DNA of 64,000 bases, from positions 1 to 64,000 of the forward strand of contig DXCM01000077.1 in the NCBI GenBank assembly GCA_019116025.1. The letters are read 5' to 3'. The notes under the pieces are model-generated. The model did no database searches, had not been told where the DNA came from, and worked only from the letters and a program-made list of their open reading frames with translations. This DNA is from Candidatus Companilactobacillus pullicola. GTDB taxonomy: Bacteria; Bacillota; Bacilli; Lactobacillales; Lactobacillaceae. How positions within the stretch are numbered: position 1 is the stretch's first letter; the number at the start of each line of letters is the position of its first letter. The position numbers and the translations under genes were made by a program. Of this stretch, positions 34,438 to 42,879 are shown one piece after another.

Positions 34438-35535
34438 ATGAATAATCCAACAATGCTAACCTACATTAATCAAGAAGCTTCAGTAATGAACAAAATTCTA
34501 GATACCTATCCGCAACAAATCGACACAGTGATCGACAATAAACTTTTAACCAGCAATTCTTGGCTATTACTAGGAATTGGTTCTAGTTATAACGCCGCTC
34601 TAAGTGCTAAATACTATATCGAAAAGACAGCCAATGTGCTCGTTGACTTGCAACAACCGTACAACTACAGCAATTACGACATGATTGACCCTAATTTGGA
34701 AGTTGCTATTGGTATCTCACAAAGTGGTCAAAGTACTTCTACCATTGACGCTATAAAAAAATTGTCCGAGTCCAATATTTATACTATCGGTGTCACTAGC
34801 CAGCCGGGAAAAGAACTATCAGATGCCTGTCAAAAGACGCTTGATATCCTTACTGGTCGCGAACAAGTTGGTTACGTGTCTCTTGGGTTTACTGCTACTG
34901 TTTTAACTCTTATGCTTTTAGGCTTAAGAGTCTGCGTTAAAAAAGGTCTAATTTCACTAGATCAAGAAACTACAGAAATCTCAGAATTCAGAGATATCGT
35001 CTCTCACTTTGGTGAAACAATTACTAAGACAACAGATTTCTTTAAAGAGAACGAAGCTGATTTTCAAAAAGCATATCAATTCTCTGGTATCGCCTACGGT
35101 CCTAGTGTAGGGTCAATCAAAGAATTAGAAACTAAATTTACAGAAACTGTTCGTATTCCTGCTGACGGCAATGAATTAGAAGCTTTCATGCATGGTCCTT
35201 ATTTATCCATCAATCCTGAGCATCGACTATTCTTCATTACGACTAATGCTAAACCAAACGTCAAAAGTAAAGCTGACTCGTTGATCAAATATGAGAATCA
35301 ATATACAAAACACATTTTTGAAATTAATTATACCGATCAAGCAAACAGTTCTGAAAAAGTATTAAATCTTATGAATATTGCTGACGAAACTAAGGTTCCC
35401 TTCCTTGGCGGTCTGCCTATTCAAGTTCTAGCTTGGTACATCACAAAGAGTCGTGGGATTGACTTAGCAAAACAGATCTTCACTGACTTCTCTGATAAAG
35501 TTCATAACAAAACAGAATTTCAAAATTACATATAA
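34438..35535 (+). CDS. SIS-domain sugar isomerase/deaminase
   Basis: The 365-aa product has two SIS domains, the first with LLGIGSSYNAALSAKYY and ISQSGQSTSTIDAIKKL (about residues 44-115), the second with AYGPSVGSIKELETKFTE and AFMHGPYLSINPEHRLF (about 215-260). This is the layout of the isomerase half of GlmS and of AgaS/FrlB-type deaminases and deglycases. Given GH9, ROK and PTS neighbours, action on glucosamine 6-phosphate or a similar amino sugar is plausible. AAAGGAG precedes the ATG, and a strong terminator follows. Confidence 0.85.
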   Translation: MNNPTMLTYINQEASVMNKILDTYPQQIDTVIDNKLLTSNSWLLLGIGSSYNAALSAKYYIEKTANVLVDLQQPYNYSNYDMIDPNLEVAIGISQSGQSTSTIDAIKKLSESNIYTIGVTSQPGKELSDACQKTLDILTGREQVGYVSLGFTATVLTLMLLGLRVCVKKGLISLDQETTEISEFRDIVSHFGETITKTTDFFKENEADFQKAYQFSGIAYGPSVGSIKELETKFTETVRIPADGNELEAFMHGPYLSINPEHRLFFITTNAKPNVKSKADSLIKYENQYTKHIFEINYTDQANSSEKVLNLMNIADETKVPFLGGLPIQVLAWYITKSRGIDLAKQIFTDFSDKVHNKTEFQNYI

Positions 35536-35538
35536 ATC

Positions 35539-35585
35539 AAAAAATGTTCATACTAACCGTATTGGTTAATATGAACATTTTTTAT
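35539..35585 (+). terminator. Terminator of the LacI-HAD-SIS operon
   Basis: AAAAAATGTTCATA and TATGAACATTTTTT pair with an inner stem TTAACC-like around CGTATT, just after the SIS stop, ending in a T run. Confidence 0.8.
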
Positions 35586-35617
35586 ATAAAACTATACAAG
35601 ATACCTAGACACGCTTG

Positions 35618-36058
35618 TTATGCCAAACTCTTTAAAACATAATCTGCTAATTGATCAATACGTCTAAAGTCATCCTCATCAGGATCTTGATCAATTTTTA
35701 CTGAATCGGCCACTTGTTCACCGTTGCTGGAATTGAGTTGCATAGTAAAGTAATCGACTGCACGACCAAAATGGAGGTGTTGTTTGGAACTAGAGCCTAG
35801 TACAGCAAACTTAGTATGATTCAAATCAACATCTTTCAAATCTTCATAAAAATCTTGGGCTTCATCAGGAATTTCTCCATCATTATAAGTATATGTATCG
35901 ACTATAACGGCGTCATAACTATTCAAAGCAAAAGCATCTGTTTCAATTATTTGTTCCAAAGTCACATCAGCATTGTGTTCTTCTAAATAATCGACAAGGT
36001 GCTTAGCAATCTTTTCGTTACGTCCGGTCATACTCGTATAAGTTACAAGAATATTCAT
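35618..36058 (-). CDS. Flavodoxin
   Basis: The 146-aa product has the FMN phosphate loop TYTSMTGRNEKIAKHL at the N-terminus and the aromatic loop VDTYTYNDGEIPDEAQDFY near residue 53, typical of short-chain flavodoxins. It carries electrons in the cytoplasm. It follows an NAD(P)-binding protein gene by 10 bp in a leftward pair. Confidence 0.92.
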   Translation of the reverse strand: MNILVTYTSMTGRNEKIAKHLVDYLEEHNADVTLEQIIETDAFALNSYDAVIVDTYTYNDGEIPDEAQDFYEDLKDVDLNHTKFAVLGSSSKQHLHFGRAVDYFTMQLNSSNGEQVADSVKIDQDPDEDDFRRIDQLADYVLKSLA

Positions 36059-36068
36059 CTTTCTTTAC

Positions 36069-36689
36069 CTACCATCTAACGCTAATACGTTCTTTTTGGT
36101 GTTCTGCATTAACAATCTCATCAACCATAGCGATTGCGTAATCTGCATAACTAATTTCACAATTTCCATCTTTGTCAAAAGTCAATTCTTCACCGGCTAA
36201 GACATAATCGCCAGTTCGCTTACCTTGTGCATCGAAAGCGGCTGCTGGGCTAATGAAGGTCCAGTTGATTGAACTTTGACGTAACTCATCTAATGATTTA
36301 CTCATCTCTTCACTTAAAGGTTTCACTGCCTCAGGAAAGTCGTCTTGTTCGTAAAGTTGATGGGTGTGGTCAGGATCAAGATAAAGCGAGCCTGCTCCAC
36401 CAACGACCAATAATCTTGTTGCACTGCCATTCAAAATTTCAATTAAATGCCTTGTAGCTGGTACATATTCTTTCACATTAGGACCAAAAAATCCTAAAGC
36501 ATCGACCAACACGTCAAAACCTTTAACATCATCAGCGTTTAAGTCATAGACGTCCCTGACTAAATATTGATCAGTTGGTGATTTCTTACTGTCACGGACA
36601 ATGGAAGTAACATCTAAGCCTCGTGCGACAGCTTCTTTAACAATCAACGAACCTTCTTTACCGTTAGCTCCAATTACAGCTATTTTCAT
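36069..36689 (-). CDS. NAD(P)-binding oxidoreductase, NmrA/YwnB-like
   Basis: The 206-aa product (from MKIAVIGANGKEGSLIVKEA) has a Rossmann glycine motif GANGKEGS and the layout of short atypical SDR proteins, with LLVVGGAGSLYLDP near residue 93 and NWTFISPAAAFDAQGKRTGDY near residue 140. These often sense or reduce quinones or other NAD(P)-linked substrates. GGAGG is spaced properly from the ATG at 36689, not from an upstream ATG. It is co-transcribed with flavodoxin. Confidence 0.85.
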   Translation of the reverse strand: MKIAVIGANGKEGSLIVKEAVARGLDVTSIVRDSKKSPTDQYLVRDVYDLNADDVKGFDVLVDALGFFGPNVKEYVPATRHLIEILNGSATRLLVVGGAGSLYLDPDHTHQLYEQDDFPEAVKPLSEEMSKSLDELRQSSINWTFISPAAAFDAQGKRTGDYVLAGEELTFDKDGNCEISYADYAIAMVDEIVNAEHQKERISVRW

Positions 36690-36797
36690 ATGATTTACCT
36701 CCAAATCAACTCTTAGGATTACTTTACACAATCACAAGCAAAATTACTAAAGATGCGGCTTGCCTATTGTAAAATTACGTACAGGAGGATACTTATT

Positions 36798-37448
36798 ATG
36801 GCATATCAAATTTATTTAGTTAGACATGGTAGGACTTGGTACAATATTTATCAAAAAATGCAGGGTTGGTCTGATACTCCGTTGACTGATGACGGTATCG
36901 AAGTTGCTAAAAAGGCCGCCGAGGCTCTGAAAAATGTTGATTTTGCTGCGGCACTAACTTCAGATATGAAGAGATCAATCGATACTTGTCGAATTATTAC
37001 AGACAAAAATCAAAACAATTTAACACCCCAAGAAATGCCTGAATTTAGGGAACAATTTTATGGTTATTACGAGGGACGCGATATTGATGAATCATGGACA
37101 GACATTGGTAAGGCTCACCATGCCAAAGACTACGTTCAAATCGTTCAGGATCATGGTTTTGACGCCACGATGGACTTTGTTAAAGAGGCTGATCCTCTGC
37201 ACTACGCTGAAAATGCCAAAGAATATTGGGATCGTATCGATCAAGGTTTCAAAAAGATCGACAAATTTGCTAAAGACGGCGACAAAATTTTACTAGTCAC
37301 TCATAGTACTACGATTCTCGGTTTAGCTTTTAAATATAAAGCTGGAGATTTTGAAGTAGACCAAGTTCCATCAAATGCCAGTTTAACAATGTTAGAACGA
37401 GACAATGGTATTAACCGTGTTACAAAATACAATCAATCTCTTCTCTAA
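36798..37448 (+). CDS. Histidine phosphatase, first of a tandem pair
   Basis: The 216-aa product has the phosphohistidine motif YLVRHGRTWYN at the N-terminus, MQGWSDTPLTDDG, and the second histidine region LLVTHSTTILG near residue 170. It is a phosphoglycerate-mutase-fold phosphatase of unclear substrate. AGGAGGATAC precedes the ATG at 36798. The next gene is a close paralogue, 39 bp downstream, so a local duplication is clear. Confidence 0.92.
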   Translation: MAYQIYLVRHGRTWYNIYQKMQGWSDTPLTDDGIEVAKKAAEALKNVDFAAALTSDMKRSIDTCRIITDKNQNNLTPQEMPEFREQFYGYYEGRDIDESWTDIGKAHHAKDYVQIVQDHGFDATMDFVKEADPLHYAENAKEYWDRIDQGFKKIDKFAKDGDKILLVTHSTTILGLAFKYKAGDFEVDQVPSNASLTMLERDNGINRVTKYNQSLL

Positions 37449-37487
37449 TGTAGTAGAATTAAACTACAAACTTTGAGGAGGGCACTA

Positions 37488-38147
37488 ATGGCTAAATACC
37501 AAATTTACATGATTCGCCACGGTAAAACTTGGTTCAACAAATACAATAAAATGCAAGGTTGGTCCGATACTCCCCTTGCACCAGAAGGATTGGAAGTTGC
37601 TAAAAAGGCTGCTAAAGCTTTAGGAGATGTGGACTTCAATGCCGCTTTTTCTTCCGATGCACGTCGTGCAATTGATACTTGCAAATTGATTGTTGATAAC
37701 AACAAAAATAAGGAACAACTTCACCCAACTAAGTTAATGGAATTCAGAGAACAATTTTACGGTTATTTCGAAGGTATGAATTCTGATGAGGCTTGGTTCA
37801 TTGTTGGCCAACCACATGGTGAAAGAAGTTTTAGCGACATTCTTTCCAAATACGGACTTGATGCCACAAGGGATTTCATGAAAGAAGCTGATCCATTCCA
37901 CGATGCTGAAAATGCCAAAGAATACTGGACTAGAATTGATCGTGGCTTTGAAAATATTGATAAGGTTGCCAAAGATGGTGACAAAATTCTTCTGGTTACA
38001 CATGGAACAACTATTCGTTCTATTACTGAACGTTACGGACATGGTAAATTTGATTTGACACAAAGTCCTAAAAATTCTAGCTTAACAATGCTTGAACGTG
38101 ATAACGGTGTTAATACCGTTACAAGTTATAGCCAAATACTAGGCTAA
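37488..38147 (+). CDS. Histidine phosphatase, second of a tandem pair
   Basis: The 219-aa product has MIRHGKTWFNKYNKMQGWSDTPL at the N-terminus and LLVTHGTTIRS near residue 170, matching the preceding paralogue along its length. In the first copy the second histidine motif reads THST, here the commoner THGT. GAGGAGGG precedes the ATG at 37488. A terminator follows directly. Confidence 0.92.
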   Translation: MAKYQIYMIRHGKTWFNKYNKMQGWSDTPLAPEGLEVAKKAAKALGDVDFNAAFSSDARRAIDTCKLIVDNNKNKEQLHPTKLMEFREQFYGYFEGMNSDEAWFIVGQPHGERSFSDILSKYGLDATRDFMKEADPFHDAENAKEYWTRIDRGFENIDKVAKDGDKILLVTHGTTIRSITERYGHGKFDLTQSPKNSSLTMLERDNGVNTVTSYSQILG

Positions 38148-38194
38148 AAAGAACGCTCATATTGACCAATGTGGTTGATATGAGCGTTTTTTAT
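38146..38194 (+). terminator. Terminator after the histidine phosphatase pair
   Basis: AACGCTCATAT and ATATGAGCGTT pair, with an inner TGACCA/TGGTTG stem, and the stem is followed by TTTTTATTT. It overlaps the second phosphatase stop codon. The 190 bp that follow hold a small CACTCT/AGAGTG hairpin (38283-38300) but nothing I can name. Confidence 0.8.
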
Positions 38195-38381
38195 TTGTAT
38201 TACATGTTTTCTAATAAAATAATTTTTTTCTTCGAGATAAATATTTTTTCATGTGATTTTCTTTATATACCAGTCACCAGGCCACTCTTACATTAGAGTG
38301 ATTTTAATTTTATGCTATCAGTTTCCTGAAAATTGATATAAACTGTTACTTAAGTTCATGAATTGAAAGGAGAACCCTAGT

Positions 38382-40079
38382 ATGTCGGAATTATCATCCA
38401 AGGCGGTTGAATCTAGCGCCTTTTACATAAATCCAGATCGTTCAGTCGCTGTGATTAATTATAATGAGGAATACATTCAAGATGTTTTTCAATTAATTAA
38501 TAGTCAGGGCTTTTACAATCTCGTTCATTTATATCTAGACGAAAGTCAATTAGCTGTTACAAATAAGGTCGAAGGTCTAGATGCCAAAGTCTATATCAAC
38601 ATTTTGAAAGCCATTTTGATCGATGATAAGGCTAGCTATGAAAAATATGGCAACGAACAAATTCTGAAGAGTATCGAAGATTTTTATTCATACTACCGTT
38701 CCTATTTCAGAGTTTCTTTAATCAACAAACATGACAGCGCTATTGTCAAAAGTAACTTTATGAATATCGATAATCACTTTAACGAAGTCGTTATTCATCT
38801 CTACCGTGCTATTGAAGAGAAGTTACAAGGTTTTACTAACCGTACTTATCGTCAAGTAAACGCCGGAACTAATGCTTGTGTCCTAACACAATCAATCAAA
38901 TGGGATACTCCCCAAAAGTATCAATCACTGGAAAGCATTAGATTCTTAGATACTTTGATGCTTCGTCCACCAATGATGATGCACACTAAGAGTAATAAAC
39001 GTGAAGGTACTTTCAGCAAAGTTCCTAATAATCCTATTGAAAAATTTGATGGTACTCAACAAGATTGGTACTGCTTCCCTGCTAAAATTGGCGAAAGTTT
39101 AACTTTCATCTACTTCCATCGTGATTATTTTGTCAGTGGTATTGCTTTAGCCAACCTCTTCGAAGTCGCTGACAGAGAAAGTATTGCCGGACAAAAGCCT
39201 GACGAAATCTTACTCTTTGGTTTAAGTGAAACTGAAGGCGATGTTAGCCATTATTATCACGACGAAGCCAATGATATTTGGGTCGGTGAAGTTCCTTATA
39301 ACGATAAAACGACTTACTTTGGTTACATGAAGAAGATGTGTTTAACACTTCACAACTTACATATGATTTACGAAAACCGTCTTCCAATCCATGGTTCAAT
39401 GGTTAAAATTAGTTTCTCAAATGGAAAAACTAAGTCCGTTGTCTTCTTCGGCGATTCTGGTGCCGGCAAGTCCGAATCCATTGAAGCTTTGGAAGAAGTT
39501 GCCGATGATAAAATCATTAACATCGAGACGATTTTTGACGACATGGGTAGTTTTGCCTTTGATGATGAAGGTAACGTCTACGCTCAAGGTACTGAAACCG
39601 GTGCTTTCGTTCGTTTGGATGATCTAAGCAGTTCTGTAGCCTTTAACAATATGGATCGAGGCATTTACTTGAATCCCGAATTAAAGAATGCCCGTGTCAT
39701 CTTACCAGCTAATACTTACAAACACATCGTCGAGCACCATGCCATCGACATGTGGGTCTATGCTAATAATTACGACGCCGAAATCGGTTTGCATCAATTC
39801 CCTGATGAAGAAAAAGCTAAAGCAACTTTCGTTGCTGGTAAACGTAAGGCTTTGGGAACAACTGATGAAGTCGGAATGAGTACTACCTTCTTTGCTAATC
39901 CATTTGGACCAGTACAAGAAGAAGAACGTACTCGTCCAATTATCGACAAAGTTTTCAATAAACTCTATCAGGATAAGATTTATGTTGGTGAGATCTACAC
40001 TCACTTGGGTTATGACAAGTCAAAAGATAGCTTACATGAATCAGCTAAAGAATTACTTAATGAATTGATGAATAACTAA
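38382..40079 (+). CDS. Phosphoenolpyruvate carboxykinase-like ATPase
   Basis: The 565-aa product has a P-loop of PEP-carboxykinase/HPr-kinase type, VVFFGDSGAGKSESIEAL near residue 351, followed by IINIETIFDDMGSF. The N-terminal 330 residues do not show the usual ATP-PEPCK substrate motifs that I can recognise, and family proteins of this size in lactobacilli are only annotated by similarity. Oxaloacetate decarboxylation is therefore uncertain; kinase activity on another target is possible. AAAGGAG precedes the ATG. It is a single-gene unit followed by a hairpin. Confidence 0.65.
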   Translation: MSELSSKAVESSAFYINPDRSVAVINYNEEYIQDVFQLINSQGFYNLVHLYLDESQLAVTNKVEGLDAKVYINILKAILIDDKASYEKYGNEQILKSIEDFYSYYRSYFRVSLINKHDSAIVKSNFMNIDNHFNEVVIHLYRAIEEKLQGFTNRTYRQVNAGTNACVLTQSIKWDTPQKYQSLESIRFLDTLMLRPPMMMHTKSNKREGTFSKVPNNPIEKFDGTQQDWYCFPAKIGESLTFIYFHRDYFVSGIALANLFEVADRESIAGQKPDEILLFGLSETEGDVSHYYHDEANDIWVGEVPYNDKTTYFGYMKKMCLTLHNLHMIYENRLPIHGSMVKISFSNGKTKSVVFFGDSGAGKSESIEALEEVADDKIINIETIFDDMGSFAFDDEGNVYAQGTETGAFVRLDDLSSSVAFNNMDRGIYLNPELKNARVILPANTYKHIVEHHAIDMWVYANNYDAEIGLHQFPDEEKAKATFVAGKRKALGTTDEVGMSTTFFANPFGPVQEEERTRPIIDKVFNKLYQDKIYVGEIYTHLGYDKSKDSLHESAKELLNELMNN

Positions 40080-40161
40080 AATTTTATATTTTTAAAACAG
40101 AAGAAGCGTTTGGAGCATTACTATTTTTATCTCTAATATTGCAGCACAAACGCGGAACAAA

Positions 40162-40207
40162 AATAAGGGCGGTAACTCAAAATTGAGTTATCGTCCTTAT
40201 TTTTTAA
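40162..40207. terminator. Bidirectional terminator after the PEPCK-like gene
   Basis: AATAAGGgCGgTAACTCAA pairs with TTGAGTTAtCGtCCTTATT, ending in TTTTTT. It separates the rightward PEPCK-like gene from the leftward secreted protein gene. Confidence 0.75.
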
Positions 40208-40956
40208 TCATTATATTTTTTATTAATTTCTTTGGTTAGTTGTTGCAAGGATTCAGCTAAGTAATCACCATTAATATTTTTCTTACGTAATTTAGGATTG
40301 TTCAAACGATACTTCTTGGCTTTGGGTTCTTTGACCCAAAAATTATATTGTGGGGTATTGATAGCAAAGGAATTCTTACTAGTAAAACCGCTTCTTTTCA
40401 AATCATTGTTAAATTCAATCGGCTCATCCAAGTTAATTGGAATCAGCCCCGCAATAATTTTGGCTCCAATTGATGGCAAAGGAAATTCATCATTTTTAAC
40501 CAGCATATCGTGATTGTAATCTTTATGCCTACCTTCACTGTACCAATCGTCTGCTGAAACCAAGCCTCCATCCAAAGCCAAATATACAATTGTGTCTTTT
40601 AAAGACTTATCGCCACTAATAACTTTATCGATATGGACTGAAGCCTTGGTGTAAGCCATACTCCTTGGACTGCGCATCTTTTCTAAATTATAAATAGTCC
40701 CTTTAATTACAGACTTATTATAATTTTTGAGATTATCTAAAGACATTCCTACTGGGACTTTTTCTCTACTGTTACCTTCACTATGAATAACATCAGCTTT
40801 TGCAATACGTCTTTTCCATTCACGTTGGTTCTTTCTGATAACAGCTGCACTGCTTGGAAAGTCTTGGCGTAAGGAATCTTTTATTGTATTAACACTGTAC
40901 GCGGATAGCGGTAATGCGAATACTAATAAGACTAAAATCATTAGTGTTTTTCTCAT
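40204..40956 (-). CDS. Secreted protein, paralogue family 1, lipobox cysteine replaced by tyrosine
   Basis: The 250-aa product has a signal sequence (LMILVLLVFALPLSAYSVN) and is a paralogue of the lipoproteins at 41066-41854 and 62573-63268. Shared blocks are I(K)GTIYNLEKM(R)SP near residue 84, KASVHIDKVISGDKSL, and LPSIGAKIIAGLIPI near residue 168, then YNFWVKEP. At the lipobox the aligned paralogue has LSACS, whereas this protein has LSAYS (TAC for TGC), so it may be released or stay as a membrane-tethered signal anchor. Function unknown. GAGGAG precedes the ATG. Confidence 0.75.
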   Translation of the reverse strand: MRKTLMILVLLVFALPLSAYSVNTIKDSLRQDFPSSAAVIRKNQREWKRRIAKADVIHSEGNSREKVPVGMSLDNLKNYNKSVIKGTIYNLEKMRSPRSMAYTKASVHIDKVISGDKSLKDTIVYLALDGGLVSADDWYSEGRHKDYNHDMLVKNDEFPLPSIGAKIIAGLIPINLDEPIEFNNDLKRSGFTSKNSFAINTPQYNFWVKEPKAKKYRLNNPKLRKKNINGDYLAESLQQLTKEINKKYND

Positions 40957-41065
40957 CGCGGTTTCTCCTCGAGCACAATTATCGCACGAATGAAAACGTT
41001 ATTGTACCGCGATTTGTTTATATAATTTACAGAATTATTTGTTAGAAATCCATAAGTAAAAAGTT

Positions 41066-41854
41066 TTATTTATTATATTTTTCATTGAGTTCTTCCGTTA
41101 GTTTTTGGAATTGACTTGCACGATATTCTTCTGAAATTTCCTGTTGATTCTCGTACAGACTGTTTGCTAAAACAAATTCCTTCTTATCGGGATTCTTGAT
41201 CCAATAATTGTATTGCTCTAACATCGGTTGATAAGATTTACTGGTACTGAAGTCCGCTTTTATTAAATAGTTATTGAATGAATTTTTCTCATTGAGATCT
41301 ACTTTTGTCAAACGGACAATTACTTGAGCACCAATTCTAGGTAACGGAGCTAATTTTTCCTGTACTAAAAGATCCTGCTTAGTTTGGTTGGTAGTTGCAT
41401 CTAAATAGTAATCGTCCGTCGAAACTATCCCACCCTTTAATGGAACTTGAATAGTTTTCTCATGCAATGATTTCTTACCACTGATAACTTTATCAACATA
41501 AATTGAAGCTTTCGTTAACGGAACTCCCTTGGGACTCTTCATTTGTTCTAAATTATAAATGGTTCCTTTGATGACAAGATAATTTTTAATATTAAAAGAT
41601 GGATGGAGCAATTGGTTCATATTATTAGCAATCCCTATATAATCGCCTGAGTAGCCATCTTTATAAACTGATTTGATCCCCGACGTCTTCTTTTTCCAGA
41701 TCCGTTGATTTTGTTCGATCGTCTTTGTATCCTTGCCCGTTTTCTTCACAGACACTTGATTCCTTTGATCACTTGAAGTCTTTGAATTACTACACGCAGA
41801 TAATGGAAAAACTAATGTTGCCAAAGACAATAACAGAAGTACTTTTTTCATCAT
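41066..41854 (-). CDS. Lipoprotein, paralogue family 1
   Basis: The 262-aa product has a lipoprotein signal (LLSLATLVFPLSACSNSK) and the same blocks as its neighbour: VIKGTIYNLEQMKSP, KASIYVDKVISGKKSL, and LPRIGAQVIVRLTKV. Expected to sit outside the membrane by its lipid anchor. Function unknown; no enzymatic motif is visible. Adjacent to a paralogue, so a local duplication followed by divergence is likely. Confidence 0.78.
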   Translation of the reverse strand: MMKKVLLLLSLATLVFPLSACSNSKTSSDQRNQVSVKKTGKDTKTIEQNQRIWKKKTSGIKSVYKDGYSGDYIGIANNMNQLLHPSFNIKNYLVIKGTIYNLEQMKSPKGVPLTKASIYVDKVISGKKSLHEKTIQVPLKGGIVSTDDYYLDATTNQTKQDLLVQEKLAPLPRIGAQVIVRLTKVDLNEKNSFNNYLIKADFSTSKSYQPMLEQYNYWIKNPDKKEFVLANSLYENQQEISEEYRASQFQKLTEELNEKYNK

Positions 41855-41892
41855 CTCACCCCTTTAAGCGCATTATCTCATGAATATAGTCA

Positions 41893-41924
41893 GCAAAAAA
41901 GCCAAGACCCGTGTCTTGGCTTTA
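41893..41924 (-). terminator. Terminator of the YbaK-MacAB-like operon
   Basis: On the minus strand AAAGCCAAGAC and GTCTTGGCTTT pair around ACGG and are followed by TTT. It lies just beyond the stop of the YbaK-type gene. Confidence 0.8.
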
Positions 41925-42410
41925 TAATTCTACTATTTGATAAGAAAATCCGATATTATCCAGAAATTTAAATAAATCCTCTGGTTTTAATAGCAACGTT
42001 TTTGTGTTGTCATTGGGGTGAAAAGTCAGCGGTAAATCAGCTATAACTGACTTTTCAAAGTAAACCTGTATATCTTTAGCTTCATTATTTAATAAGCTAA
42101 AAATCGATACCGAACCTGATTTAATTCCTAATTTTTCCAACAAATCAGCTTCTGAAGCAAATTTCAAATGTTTCTTGCCTACTATTTGAGCGAACTTCTT
42201 CATATCCAAACGATGATCATCTTTTACGAAAATCAAATAATAGGCCGTCTTTTTCCTATCCGTTAGAAACAACGATTTGGTTTTCATACAAGCAATGTCT
42301 TCAACATATTTATCAGCCTCTTCAGCTGTGAAGACTGCCGGATGCTCGATCAATTGAAAATCAACTTGTAAATCATCTAATATTGCCCTAATTTGCGAAT
42401 AACCGACCAT
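41922..42410 (-). CDS. YbaK/ProX-type aminoacyl-tRNA deacylase domain protein
   Basis: The 162-aa product has the prolyl-tRNA-editing fold: DFQLIEHPAVFTAEEADKY near residue 16, KTKSLFLTDRKKTAYYLI near residue 43, and LGIKSGSVSIFSLLNN near residue 95 (the GxxxGxVxxF family motif). Stand-alone members hydrolyse Ala- or Cys-tRNAPro. It follows the 4-TM protein and MacAB-like genes with 10 bp gaps, so it shares their transcript. Confidence 0.85.
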   Translation of the reverse strand: MVGYSQIRAILDDLQVDFQLIEHPAVFTAEEADKYVEDIACMKTKSLFLTDRKKTAYYLIFVKDDHRLDMKKFAQIVGKKHLKFASEADLLEKLGIKSGSVSIFSLLNNEAKDIQVYFEKSVIADLPLTFHPNDNTKTLLLKPEDLFKFLDNIGFSYQIVEL

Positions 42411-42420
42411 TTATTTCACC

Positions 42421-42873
42421 CTAGACTAAAGATACGACAAACATTATCGCCGTTAAAACAGTTATTTTAATTTTATCTGACTGTGGCACTTCCAAGGTCT
42501 TCCAATTTAGAAAACCAAGACCACCTAAACTAATGAAACCCACGATTCCATTGACCCAAACGTTAGTTTTACCAGCAATTAGATAAACAATAGCTGACAA
42601 CAAAGCATCTAATGCTAGGCATAATGACATATTAACTAACAAAGTATTTTTGTAATTGTTATTGTTTCTCAACAATAGATTGAACAATCCATAGGCAATC
42701 CCAAATACTATCAGAGCGCCCAGAGCAAAGAGTAATAACTTAAGGTATTTACCCATAGCTGGCATCTCGCTTAAATTAGAGTCACTTACTAATAATTCTA
42801 TTACAGCCATAAAAAAGTATATCAGGAAGATCCCGACGTGTGACACCTTATCTAATTCATATAATTTTTTCAT
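42421..42873 (-). CDS. Four-helix membrane protein of unknown function
   Basis: The 150-aa product has four hydrophobic helices (VGIFLIYFFMAVIELLV, LLLFALGALIVFGIAYGLFNL, MSLCLALDALLSAIVYLIAG, ITVLTAIMFVVSLV). I recognise no family. It lies 6 bp downstream of the MacB-like permease and 10 bp upstream of the YbaK-type gene on one transcript, so it may be an accessory of the exporter. Confidence 0.65.
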   Translation of the reverse strand: MKKLYELDKVSHVGIFLIYFFMAVIELLVSDSNLSEMPAMGKYLKLLLFALGALIVFGIAYGLFNLLLRNNNNYKNTLLVNMSLCLALDALLSAIVYLIAGKTNVWVNGIVGFISLGGLGFLNWKTLEVPQSDKIKITVLTAIMFVVSLV

Positions 42874-42879
42874 TTTCCC

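Noticed and set aside
38283..38300. Small CACTCT/AGAGTG hairpin upstream of the PEPCK-like gene as a terminator or riboswitch
   Set aside because: The stem is only 6 bp with a weak T run, and no other conserved structure could be seen.
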